From Pardosa pseudoannulata (Eukaryota; Arthropoda; Arachnida; Araneae; Lycosidae), in assembly GCA_032207245.1 (NCBI GenBank), contig CM063503.1:60883840-60947839 (forward strand): DNA of 64,000 bases. The letters run 5' to 3'. The stretch's first letter is position 1, and each line of letters opens with the position of its first letter. Positions 37,894-48,790 of the stretch are shown one piece after another. Made by a program: the position numbers and the translations under genes. The notes below the pieces were generated by a model that worked only from the letters and a program-made list of their open reading frames with translations, was not told where the DNA came from and searched no databases.

Positions 37894-38236
37894 TCTTTGA
37901 AAATGAAGAAGTTTGTTCGCTTGTGTGTTTGTTTTTTATACGTAACCACACGGTCTGCAATCGATTCGCTCAATTTTGGATATCATTCATATATACCGCC
38001 AAATAATCACTGTCAATATTAAAACCTCTGTTGTCCATCCTATCACGTAATATGACAAGATAAATTAAAGTTGGCAACTAACATGCGGTCAGTAAAAATA
38101 AACAAATTATTGAGCGTGTACCAGATAATTCTCAGCCAAAAAGCAAACCATTTTTTTACCTGTCTTATAGGGTATCTTAAAATTCTAGAAAATTAAAAAT
38201 TTTACTGATCCCGTCATATGACGGGCTATGTACTAG
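37894..38236 (+). mobile_element. Non-autonomous Helitron, 343 bp
   Basis: It begins TC (TCTTTGAAAATGAAG) after an A and ends CTAG before a T, as Helitrons insert between A and T. Seven bases before CTAG lies the perfect hairpin palindrome CCCGTCATATGACGGG (38210-38225), the typical 3' hairpin. The same 3' end recurs at 45736-45762. No Rep/helicase is encoded. It lies 274 bp before coding exon 2. Confidence 0.75.
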
Positions 38237-38467
38237 TGTTTTAATATACTGTTTTACGTACGTTAATACTGCCAATGGATTTCTAAAACTCTCTTTCTTT
38301 TAGGAATTAGATTTAACTTCTTTATTTCAAACAATTGGCATCAATCAGTAATGGATCATGATCACTTTCTCATCTTCTTATTTTCCCTTTTGATTTAAAG
38401 TTACAGTTAAGAGTGAATTGTTTCATGGTAAATATCTCAATGTTTAAACTTAGTCAAGGCTATTTGA

Positions 38468-38719
<252 letters not shown>

Positions 38720-40226
38720 TAAAAATGTGGGATTAGCAAAAGTACTGTAGACTCACTCTTAACCGTGATTTCTATATAGTGATTTCTATACACTTGTTGC
38801 AGATTTAATAAGGGAATCAAAATGGTGTACCCAAGTTTCATATCTTGTTATTACAGCCTTAAGAAATTCGGATTAACTTGAAGCATCTGTTTTCACTCAC
38901 ACTATTGGTGGATACTTGTTTGAATTTGTTTTTTAGTAAAGCGGTAAAGAACCCATCTATAACAAACACGACGAAGTGGTAAATAGTCATTTTTTGTAGA
39001 GTACGAAATATTGACGTTTTTTAATTTGACGTTTGTTAGTTGATCTAACTGCTATCTTCTCACATGAGATTCATCGAATTTCTTGCAATTATGCCCGGAC
39101 TGTGTTAACATTTCAATCATTCACAATCATTGTTGTTGGCCAGGCTTAGTCCCCAGTTCTGCAAACAAACGTTATTTTATGAAATCCGCATGCCATTTAA
39201 AAATCGTGCATTCACCAAAACATTTGTCTTTCTAAGCTTCTTTCATTAAAGTTAACTGTTTATAGAGCTTTTTTTTCCAAAGGACAGCAAAACTTTATGG
39301 CACAATGCACAATGCATACTAGATTTTTAGTTAAGCTTTCTAAAAATAGACTTCAAAATCATTGATGCGATCACATATGAATACACCAATATCTTTGAGT
39401 CCCATGGTTGTAGCTAGGTTACATGAATTTCCGTTATATTAAGGTGTTTCGTTATATAATTTAATGATTGCAATACAAACTGGAGGTTCAAAACTATACG
39501 CTATAACATCTCTTTATAAGAAATCTCAACATTTTACGACTAACCATTTTTTAGTTATTCCTGCAGAGTTAATAAACGTTACATTAAAACTTTTCATTAT
39601 AGAGAGTGCAAATTGCAGTCAAAAGTGAATGTGCACAACTAGACGTTATAACAAAAGACTGAGGTACAAGGTACAAGACTGAGGTTATAAATACAAAATT
39701 ATATATTTGTCATTAAGATATTAATTGAGATCTGCACTGCTAGACTATGAATCTATTCGTATGTAAATCCCAGCAAGATTTCATTAAAATAATTCAGTTT
39801 TTTTAAATTTCATTGTAAAGTTCTCTTATAAATATCCGTTTGAATATTATTTCATTGTAACAAAACTTATTATTTAATTTGTCTTTAAAAATCTGTTGTA
39901 AATGCATATTGTTAAAATGTTAATCTATTTATGCTTTGTTTCAAAATTTGAAAACAAAGACTGTGTTAACACAATTAAATCAAGCTCTTCTTTGAAAAAA
40001 ACGGAAAAATTTTATTTATAAATTTAAAAAAAGCACTTCAGATATATACTGATACATTTCAGGTAAAATAGCATTGCTATAGAAAATTTATATTCAGCTA
40101 TATTAAATTTGAGGATAATTTGATTATTTCATTGTCTGCTACGAGTAAGATAAATCAAAAAACTTTTATTAAATTATTAATACATGTTTGTCCTGAAATT
40201 TATTTTATAAATAGCCTTTCATTCTA

Positions 40227-40538
40227 AACCAATTATGGAAAGAATGGTCAAAAACAGCCTGTAACAAACTTTAACTAGTTAAAAATTTTATTATATCTGG
40301 AGCTAGAGAGCTAGTTATTAAATTCCACCTTTTTTATGACGAGTTACACCCTTGATGATAAAACAATAGTGTACACTCTCATCTAAAAATAATATTGATA
40401 AAAACTTTGTAGTACGATTTAAATCATTTTGTTCTAATAGAATGTTAATATATTTCCATCCTTTCAAATGGAGTATTTAATTAATAATCCGACATATTTA
40501 TATGAGTCAGTTTTTGACCATTCTTTCCATAATTGGTT
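40227..40538. mobile_element. Tc1/mariner-type MITE, 312 bp
   Basis: Terminal inverted repeats are perfect over about 29 bases; the left starts AACCAATTATGGAAAGAATG and the right is its reverse complement. TA flanks both ends (40225-40226 and 40539-40540), the target duplication used by Tc1/mariner elements. The interior has no transposase. The ends are so well kept that this copy is probably young. Confidence 0.85.
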
Positions 40539-41862
40539 TATAAAGAAAGAATATTTATTAAATAAATAGCATGAAGAACATGTATTAATCATTCCAATTA
40601 AAGGGATTTTTTGTTTTAGTTTATTTATAACAGGCAATGTAATAAACTAGCGTTAAATTCTATATAAAAGCATATAATTTTTCTATAGCAGTTCTGCTTT
40701 TCTTAAAAATTATCAGTTTATATAATCATACAACTTCATATGTTAGTCAAACTATCCTGCAAACATATTGAAAAAAAGTCATTGTTTAAAAGTGATGAGC
40801 AGAACAAAGTATATTCTCATACAATAAAATATAAAATAAACATTTTCACCGATATAATAGGAAATAGGATTGTATAAATAGACTTGTAAAAATAGGATTG
40901 TATGGGTACTGCGCAATGTATTTAATAATTAACTTTATCTATACTGCAACTAAAATAAGTTTCATACTTATCAAGTTTAACAAATAAATTTTTATATGAA
41001 TTTGAAGAAAAATATATTTTTTTATTCTATAAACTAAAAACAATAAAACACCTTACATTTATATATGTATATGTATATACATATGCATGCTATAATAATG
41101 TATACTTTATTGTAAAATATGAATTTACATTAATTACACTTGTAGAAAATGGATTATATCGCCACTGTATATTGTATATCATAACTTCCTTATCAATACT
41201 AAATCAAAAATAAGTTTAATTACCAAACAATATTTATATCCATTTCAAGATAAATATCTTTTATACTCTGTAAACCTAAAACATGAAAGTAATTGATATT
41301 TGTTTATGTTCACATATTTATATCTAAAAGTGTTTTCCTCTGCTCACAATTATTATGTAGCCCCCATTATTTTTATTTGCCCAGGCTACTGGGCAAGAAA
41401 CAGCCTAGTCAGCTTAGCAGTAATAAAAATGCAGTCGGCCCACATTGAAAAAAAACGGAACAAGTCTAATTAAAACTTTATTTTAGAGTTGCTAAAAACG
41501 GACATCTTTACTAGTCAACGACAGACAAGAAAAAGACACAAAAATCACTCTGCTCGAACAGAGGTGCACCCAAGAGCTAAGACAGAAAGAATTTCCCCAA
41601 TGAGCAAGAAACTTAGTGAATTAAAGATCAGAAAACACACGGAGCCATCTCCAGGCGACAGCTGGAAAACATGTTGAATAGACAGAAAATTTACATCTGT
41701 AGGTCAGAAAGCTTTGGGAAATGTATCGAAAGAATTTTAAGTCGAGGATGCTCCATTTGATTAAGACATTTAGACGCTGGGAAAAAGATTTTAAGGAATT
41801 AGAATAGAAGAGGAGGTTTTTAAGGAAATTATTAAAGTTACATAATTTTGATATATTACATA

Positions 41863-43066
41863 TACACTCAAGAGACAAAACATTATGACCACCTGTCAAT
41901 AACGAGTTGGCCCACCTTTGGCACGCAACAAAGCTTCAACCCGCATTCGCATGGATGCCACAAGTCCTTGGTAGATGGCAGGAGACAGATTGTACCAGAT
42001 GGTTAAGCAACGGTTAAGCAAATCCGAAATATTGCTAATTGATGGTCTTTGAACTCTGAGCTGCCGTCCCATTACATCCCAAATAGGTTCTATCGGATTG
42101 AGATCCGGCGAGTTAGGTGGCCAGGAAATTAACTGGAATTCAGTATCATGTTCCTGGAACCACTCCAACACAATTTTAGCTTTGTGACACGGGGCGTTGT
42201 CCTGTTAGAACATTCCATTTCCAGCTGGAAAAACAGAGGCCATGTAAGGGTGCAACTGGTCCGCAATGATGTTCAGATACCCTGTAGCATTCATGGTCTG
42301 CTCTACCACAACCACGGGTCCCAGAGACGCCCAAGAGAACGTCCCCCAAAGCATAATACCGCCACCACCGGCCTGTGTATGACCTACTGTACATTGAGGG
42401 AGCAACTGTTAGCCTGGAAGACGGCGTATCCTGATACGGCCATCGGCGTGCTGAATGACAAACCGTGATGCATCTGACCAGGCAACTCTCTACTACTGAT
42501 CCATGAACCAGTCGCGATGTGATCCATGAACCAGCCAGCTTAGGCGCAGATAGCTATGACGCTTGGTCAGCAAAGGCACACGAGTGGGACGTTTGCTGTG
42601 TAGCCCCATATCCAACAGTATCCGCTGAACAGTGTACTCCGATACTATTCTACTTGGCCCTGCATTGTATTGGGTTGTTAGCTGAGCCACTGTCTGGCTC
42701 CGGTTTTGCTTCACCATATTTCTTTGATAGCATGTGGACGTCCAACACCATGTCATCTACTGCTGGTTTCACCGTCATTCATCCACTTTTCACAAGTACT
42801 AACAACTGTAGATAGCGAACAACCTACGAGTCGTGCAGCTTCGGAAATACTTGTTCCGAGCCTTCGAGCCATTACAATCTGCCCTCTATCAAAATCGCTT
42901 AGATCCGCAGCCTTTCCCATGACACACAGAAGTAAATGAAATAATGATTCTTCAGACTCTCCAGCAGCAGTTAAATACCTCTTCCACCTGATCACGTGCG
43001 TTCCAAGTCATCCAGACTAGTTCATTGCAAAATGTAGGGGTCATCATAATGTTTTTTTTCTCTTAA

Positions 43067-43074
<8 letters not shown>
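41863..43074 (-). mobile_element. Tc1-like DNA transposon, broken, ~1.2 kb
   Basis: The left end reads CACTCAAGAGACAAAACATT and the right end, reverse-complemented, CACTTAAGAGAAAAAAAACA; both continue with ATTATGA, giving inverted ends of about 28 bp. TA lies on each side, although the right side runs into a TA microsatellite so its exact edge is uncertain. The element carries one transposase pseudogene on the - strand. Confidence 0.9.
41896..42920 (-). pseudogene. Tc1/mariner transposase pseudogene
   Basis: Cut-and-paste transposase of about 340 codons in its intact family. The N-terminus [20 protein letters not shown] and [14 protein letters not shown] forms the paired-like helix-turn-helix that binds the inverted ends. 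The catalytic triad is visible: Asp in WSDAS, Asp in QDNAPCH and Glu in SPDLNPIEPIWD. I count 36 residues between the second Asp and the Glu, more than the 34 of classic Tc1. The copy is broken by a frameshift near 42753, a double stop near 42490-42495, a stop near 42406 and a stop just before QDN. So the active-site residues survive but no full protein can be made. Confidence 0.9.
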
Positions 43075-43121
<47 letters not shown>

Positions 43122-43190
43122 TATAGATAGATAGATAGATAGATATAGATAGATATAGATAGATATAGATAGATAGATAGATAGATATAT
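43074..43190. repeat. Compound (TA)n / (TAGA)n microsatellite
   Basis: TA runs to about 43118, then GATA/TAGA tetranucleotides to about 43188. It abuts the right end of the Tc1-like element. Confidence 0.95.
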
Positions 43191-43416
43191 TTTATAATAT
43201 TTCAAAAACATAATATTTTATTGCTCCCTATAAAATACGCACTTGCACTGATATCATACACTTATGAAAACAGGATTATAACAGTATAGCACAATGTATT
43301 TAATAAATAACTTATTAATATTAAATAAAAAATAAGTTTAATAACTAAATTTTTATATCAAATTCAAGATAAATATCATCTTTTTTATTCTGTAAATCTA
43401 AAACCTTAAATAAAAT

Positions 43417-43520
43417 GACATTTGAATATGTTATACGACATTTGAAAATGCGTTATAGAACATTTGAACATACGTTATATGACATCTGAATATGTTATAT
43501 GACATTTGTATACATGTAAC
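43417..43520. repeat. Five-copy minisatellite, 20-23 bp unit
   Basis: Units beginning GACATTTGAA-like start at 43417, 43437, 43458, 43481 and 43501; each has the form GACATTTGAATATGTTATAC with small changes. Confidence 0.8.
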
Positions 43521-43642
43521 GTCTCAAAAATGTATTGATACTTGAAACAAAATTAAACAATTTTTAAGCCCAAGTTGATGATGTAGGCAACTTTTTTTTT
43601 TTTTTTTTTTGAAAAAGTACAAAAAAAAATTTTTATTTTATA

Positions 43643-44729
43643 CTAGCAAGTTTGCCCGTGTTTTGCTACGGTGAACTTAATATATTACTTTTAAACAAAG
43701 ATTTATTTTTCGTGAATAACTCTCTAAATTCGTCACAGTTCAGTTCGAGTCATTGGCATATTTATATATTTCTATCATAGGCGTATTATAACATTATTCA
43801 GTTTTTATAATCGAATTTGTGTCTTATATTAAATTTGCTCAAACTTTTTTTATAGTAAAATATAAGTTTAACCCTAAATTACATTACTGTATTAGTATTG
43901 TACGTTGATTAGCAAAGTTAACAGATCTTGCCATATTACGTGATAGAATAGGAAGCAGAGGTTTTGCCAGCAACAGTGCAATTTTGGTGGTATAAATAAA
44001 TGTTGTCTAAAATTAAGGAAATTTATGACAAACCACATAGTTAGTTTAGAACAGAAACACACATTCATATTGTCAAACATATGAATATAAAGATAACTAT
44101 ATAAAATGATAGGTTTTTATTTGCCTATGAGAGTCACTGAAATTTGTACTTTTTGTTGTTAGAATATTGTTGATAAACATTTCACTGCAACTTAAAAATT
44201 AACCAAGAATTAAATTTAAAATTAGTTCCCATATAAAAATGTTATAATTTGCGTCACATAGAAATGAAAGTGAATTACTTTATATCTCAATTTCCAGGTC
44301 AAATTGAATGGATACTACGGAGACGATGTTTAAATAACATAAAATAAGAAATGAATAAATGAAATATTTAAAGGAATGACGTCATAATCATAGAAAAGTA
44401 TCACTTTCACCTATGTATTATGAATAAATTAAAATTTTAATCTTTTGCTTTTAAGAGGATGTTTAAAACAATTACTATGACGTCACATTGCTAGAAATAT
44501 TGCTTCTTTCACTTAGTTATGATGCATAAATTAAATAAATTAATCTTTGCGTTTAACCGGGAAAAATAATGCTTGGAATAATGATGATGCTCGAAAAACA
44601 AGGAATGAATTTCGAACGTTAAAATTAAAAAATTATATAAATATTAAATTTTCACGGCGATTGGATGCATAGTTTTTGAGTCTATAGAGAACATACAGAC
44701 ACACACAAATTCATTTTTATATATATAGA
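43643..44729 (-). mobile_element. Non-autonomous Helitron, 1087 bp
   Basis: On the - strand it starts TCTATATATATAAAAATGAA after an A and ends CTTGCTAG before a T. A short hairpin (CCGT...ACGG) lies nine bases before CTAG. The 5' end continues TTTGTGTGTGTCTGTATG and then TCTCTATAGACTCAAAAACT, a 5' end I know from Helitrons of several invertebrates. There is no Rep/helicase frame; a 62-codon frame at 43892-44080 has no motif. Confidence 0.8.
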
Positions 44730-45669
44730 TTAAACCAGATATAGATTGTTACAATTAAAACTTTTCCCAAAAGATAAGCCCATAATTTGAAATATTTCGA
44801 AAGGAATTGAAATAATTTGAAAATGTATGCATTTGAAAAAATATTCAGTATTTTTACACGGAATGATAGATAACACTAAAAGAAAAAACACGAACACAAA
44901 TATTTTTTATCATATGTATGATATACAATGAAGAAAAAATAAATATTTTTTATATATAAATGTCACAGGATTGTTAATAAAATTCCATAATTTTACAATT
45001 TTTTTCCCAAAAAAAATAATTACGGTTTGTAATGTATTTTGATATATTGAAGTATTACATTTTTTGTTTAATTATTTGTATTTTTTAACATTTTTCAATT
45101 ATATAATTATACTTTTGTTAATTATGCGTCTTTTGATTTTCGTAACATTTCTGTTAATTATTTTTAAATATCTGTATTTTTAAGTTTTACAATGAAATTT
45201 TAAATAACTTTTCAATTTGATTCTTTTTGTTAATTTTTAAAATGTTCTCATTATTTTTTTTTTAAAATTTCAATTAACATTTATCCCCGGTTATTAATTT
45301 GTATCATTTGTCTTCTAATTTGGGTTAGATACTAGTTATTATCTTTTATATTAATATTTAAGATTTCTATTAATTAATAAATTTATCAATTTGTCACATA
45401 ATAGTAAAAATAACATTTTTTAGCTTATGGTCTTTCATATTAAAATTTCTATATATTATATTTTTTTGTTTATTATTTTTTGTTTTTATATTTTATCACA
45501 GTATTATATATTTTATTTAATCCAAGTTAATTTTTTTTTTTTATTTTGAAAATTTTATCACAGGTATTATTATCTTTCTAAATGAATTTTTCATTCAGTT
45601 TTTTAACTTTGGTTATTTCTAGCTGAATACTGATTCTTTTATTCTATTCTTTGTTAGTACTTTATAATT
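44730..45669. other. Very AT-rich intron DNA
   Basis: Long T-rich runs with no recognisable element. Confidence 0.5.
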
Positions 45670-45762
45670 TGTACCAGATAATTCAAAAAACAAACCATTT
45701 TTATGTGCTATACTTTACAAGTCTGTTTTACTGATCCCGTCATATGACGGGCTATATGCTAG
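45670..45762 (+). mobile_element. Helitron 3' end fragment
   Basis: It shares GTACCAGATAATTC, CAAACCATTTTT and the hairpin CCCGTCATATGACGGG (45736-45751) with the 37894-38236 element, and ends CTAG before T. The 5' part is missing or too diverged. Confidence 0.7.
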
Positions 45763-45821
45763 TTTTCTAATATATAGCAAATTAAATCTGTCCATCCACT
45801 TTAAGTATCGATTTCCTGTAG

Positions 45822-45962
45822 ATAGTTAAGATAACCATAAAGTAAAGCCGCTGCTCTTCGGTACCGGAGGTCGTGGGTACGAATCTCACTGCTGGCATGA
45901 ATGTTCGTAGCCGTTCGTAATAGGTTTTAAGTAATAATTCCTGGCCTCTAAAACCTGGTACC
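45822..45962 (+). repeat. tRNA-derived SINE, copy d
   Basis: A tRNA-like head with TGCTCTTCGGTACCGGAG and the T arm GTGGG-TACGAAT-CTCAC is followed by the body TTCGTAGCCGTTCGTAATAG and GTTTTAAGTAATAATTCCTG. A 63-codon open frame on the other strand here is just the SINE read backwards. Confidence 0.75.
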
Positions 45963-45972
45963 ATTATCGTCA

Positions 45973-46150
45973 AAAGATGGCTGAGTGATTAAAACTCTGC
46001 TCTTCGGAAACAGACTTCGGGGGTTCAATCAGATCCTTGGCATGGAGTTCGTAGCCGTTTATAATTAGCTTTACGCAGTAGGTCTTGGTTTCCTCAGCTT
46101 TTGTGAGGCAAAAGAATATAACCGTAGTGCACCAAACCAGAGTTGAGAGA
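45973..46150 (+). repeat. tRNA-derived SINE, copy e
   Basis: The head GATGGCTGAGTGATTAAAAC carries an A box, a stem-loop CTGCT-CTTCGGA-AACAG (loop would place TCG as anticodon) and a B box GGGTTCAATC. The body TTCGTAGCCGTTTATAATTA and GCAGTAGGTCTTGG follows. It lies head to tail just after copy d. Confidence 0.75.
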
Positions 46151-46939
46151 GATTCTTCACTTTTTTCAGGGTTTAACGAAGCGTAAACATTTTCTATTTA
46201 CTAGTTTGCTGTACCAACACCAGGGATACCAGCTCGTACAGGAAAAAGAAAATGCGTTATTATTTTTGGTAAATTTGAATTAGCGAGTTCTATTTCTTTA
46301 GATATTTATGCTGTAGTTTACAAATTATATTTTTTTCTACATGTTTATCACCTCTGTAGGAGGGTTAATCCTTTAATTCCAGTGTCATTTCTGCCGAATA
46401 TATATTGATGAATACCCTAAATTCAAGTTATAATGGACAGCACATAATAAAACAAATATGGTTCAATATTGTCTTCTTTAGTAAACAGGTGCCATTGTAA
46501 ACGTCAACTGATACCACTTTTAAATTAAAAAAAACCTTAGTGAAAAGAGATTTATTTGATATATCATGTAAACACAGTGCTATTTAGGGAAGCTTTACAA
46601 TAGCTAAATCTTCTTGTCATAATTTCGGTCGATGTACTTCTCAGAAATATAAATTTATTCACACGATACACGAAACACGATAAATACTAATTTTACCTAG
46701 AACGAGACAGCGGAAATATAATTTCTAGCTAAAAAAATAATTAAGTTAGAAGATTCGAACAAAATAAGTATTTTAATTTTTAAATATTTTCCCCTGATTT
46801 AGTTACAATTCAATTTTGTTATCTTGTCCTCTACCTCTAAACTCAATTGCGCTTAAAAACGAATGGGTAGTAATATGGTTTTCAGTACTTATGTTCATGT
46901 GTTCAAATTTGACTGTTGATATGTATATTTGTAACCTTT
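46151..46939. other. AT-rich intron DNA
   Basis: No element could be supported. Confidence 0.5.
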
Positions 46940-47740
46940 GTAAATGATCTTTAAGGGAACATAGTACCTTTCTAACTGAAAACTCTCTATTGCAACAGCC
47001 TATATATGATTCATAGAAAATTATAATGATCTACCCTGTTTAGAATTAAAATACTTCTCGGTTGTTAATAAGAATCCAATTTTATAAAAATTATATAGTT
47101 TTGTTATATGAAACATACATTAAAAAAGAATAAAACAAGTACTTCAAGTGAAAAAAAATAGTAATAAACTAGAAATAGAATAAATGCAAAATAACTCTGA
47201 AGTATGTAATTTAGAAAGTAAAATTATTTTTTTAAAGAAACTAAATACTTTTCTTTTTCTAAACCTCAATTATATTATTATGAGCGAATATATATTTATA
47301 GATGTGTCATAAAACGTGGTATGCTTTTTTAAATATAAAGTATGTAATCGAGTTGCAGAGAGTTTAATGCCTTGACACTGCTAAACATTGCATAATTTGA
47401 AATAACTGCCTTTTTTATAGTTTAATAAATTAAAGATAAGAAAATTTTCAATTTAAAAATATCCGATGCCTTTAAATCTTTACATCCATAGAATGTAAAA
47501 GAATTCTATCTATAATTTGATACAAAAATATAGTTTCTAATACAAATATTTCAAAAGTTATATTGTGAGTAAATGAATTTCATGTACTTTTTAAAAAGTT
47601 CATGTAGATTTTTACGGTAATTTTTAAGCATGTTGTTCTACGTGAAATGATAAAACTAAAGAATTTTTCTGCAGTTAGAGCGTTATTAAATAACTTGTAA
47701 AAACTTTATTCTAAAATGAGCAGAACATTTATTATGATGT
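46940..47740 (+). repeat. Dispersed repeat related to 32244-32960
   Basis: Ordered matches include AACATAGTACCT (46968), CAACAGCCTA, TTTATAAAAATTATATAGTT and CAAAAGTTAT. It contains the first copy (47290-47420) of a ~130 bp direct repeat. Confidence 0.5.
47290..47420 (+). repeat. ~130 bp direct repeat, first copy
   Basis: It matches 48080-48215 in the same orientation: CATAAAACGTGGTATGCT, AATATAAAGTATGT and AAACATTGCATAATTTGAAA. The shared block lies about 790 bp apart. Confidence 0.75.
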
Positions 47741-48079
47741 ATCGGAAAAAGGTCTGTTATAAGGAAGGCTTTAAGTCTCGAAAGGAACTGTGTCCCTTAA
47801 GGGAACAAAGGAACTTCAAAAGAATAGAATTCGACTAAAATTATGAAATGTTTACTACCTTGAAAAACAATCAAGCTTTTAACATGCTTTATTATCAAAT
47901 AAATATTTTCTAATTAAATAACTGTTTCAATTGACTAAAACCTGTTTTTTCCCGTGGATCCTTATTTTAAAGTTAAAAATAATATATTTCAGCTTAATGT
48001 TTTAGTACAGAATTAGTGACTTCGAAATTTGCCAGGTGTATTACTTCTTTTCTCAGTCTCTCTAAAATTTTTGGATATT

Positions 48080-48215
48080 ATATATTTAAAGATGTGCCAT
48101 AAAACTTGGTATGCTCTTTTATAAATATAAAGTATGTTATCGAATTACAGAGCGTTTAATACCATGACACAACAAAAAAGCTACTAAACATTGCATAATT
48201 TGAAATAAATGTTTT
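48080..48215 (+). repeat. ~130 bp direct repeat, second copy
   Basis: Partner of 47290-47420, with a few small insertions (for example ACAAAAAAGC near 48168). Confidence 0.75.
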
Positions 48216-48724
48216 TTATTTGTACTTAAGTACTTAAAAATTCACACCCAGTTTTTGTTTTTATATAAATGCTAAGCTTATCGAGTGAAAATGAAAGCAG
48301 TTGGTGAAGTTATTAGGAAGTAAGGTCTTTATTAATAAACGGAGATGAAAAACTCAGTTATTTATGAAAAGACTTGTATTTTTTAATGAATAATTCTTTT
48401 CTAATACATTTTAGCATCTTATATGTTTTATGTAAAAGAGTTATTTATATTCATTATAAAAGTACTGTTAAAAATTGAGTATTTTAAAAGCTGATATTTA
48501 AGGTCCCTTGCTCTTTTAAGCGGTAAGTCATAGTTAATAATTTCTCTTCAGGCGAAAAATATAGCACTGTTCTGCAAAACCAGACTTTACCCACACAGAT
48601 ATCAACAATATATAACCTTGAAAATATATCTGTAATCAGATACTTTACCTAACATAAAATGAAATATACAGGATTCATGCATTTTTTAAGACTCACATAT
48701 GAAAAATATTCTTGATGCAATAAA

Positions 48725-48790
48725 ATTGGTTTGGTTTGGTTTTGGAGTGCTACGGTCTACTTTTTGCAACACGAGGGCTAATGAGACCGC
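48725..48790 (-). repeat. SINE 3' end fragment with GGTTT tail
   Basis: TTGGTTTGGTTTGGTTTTGG is followed by AGTGCTACGGTCTACTTTTT, matching the tail end of the SINE at 31470 (GGTTGGAACGCTACGGCCTACTTTT). It lacks the tRNA-like head. Confidence 0.65.

Noticed and set aside
42148..42939. Open frames of 77-106 codons on the + strand
   Set aside because: They are antisense to the Tc1-like transposase pseudogene.
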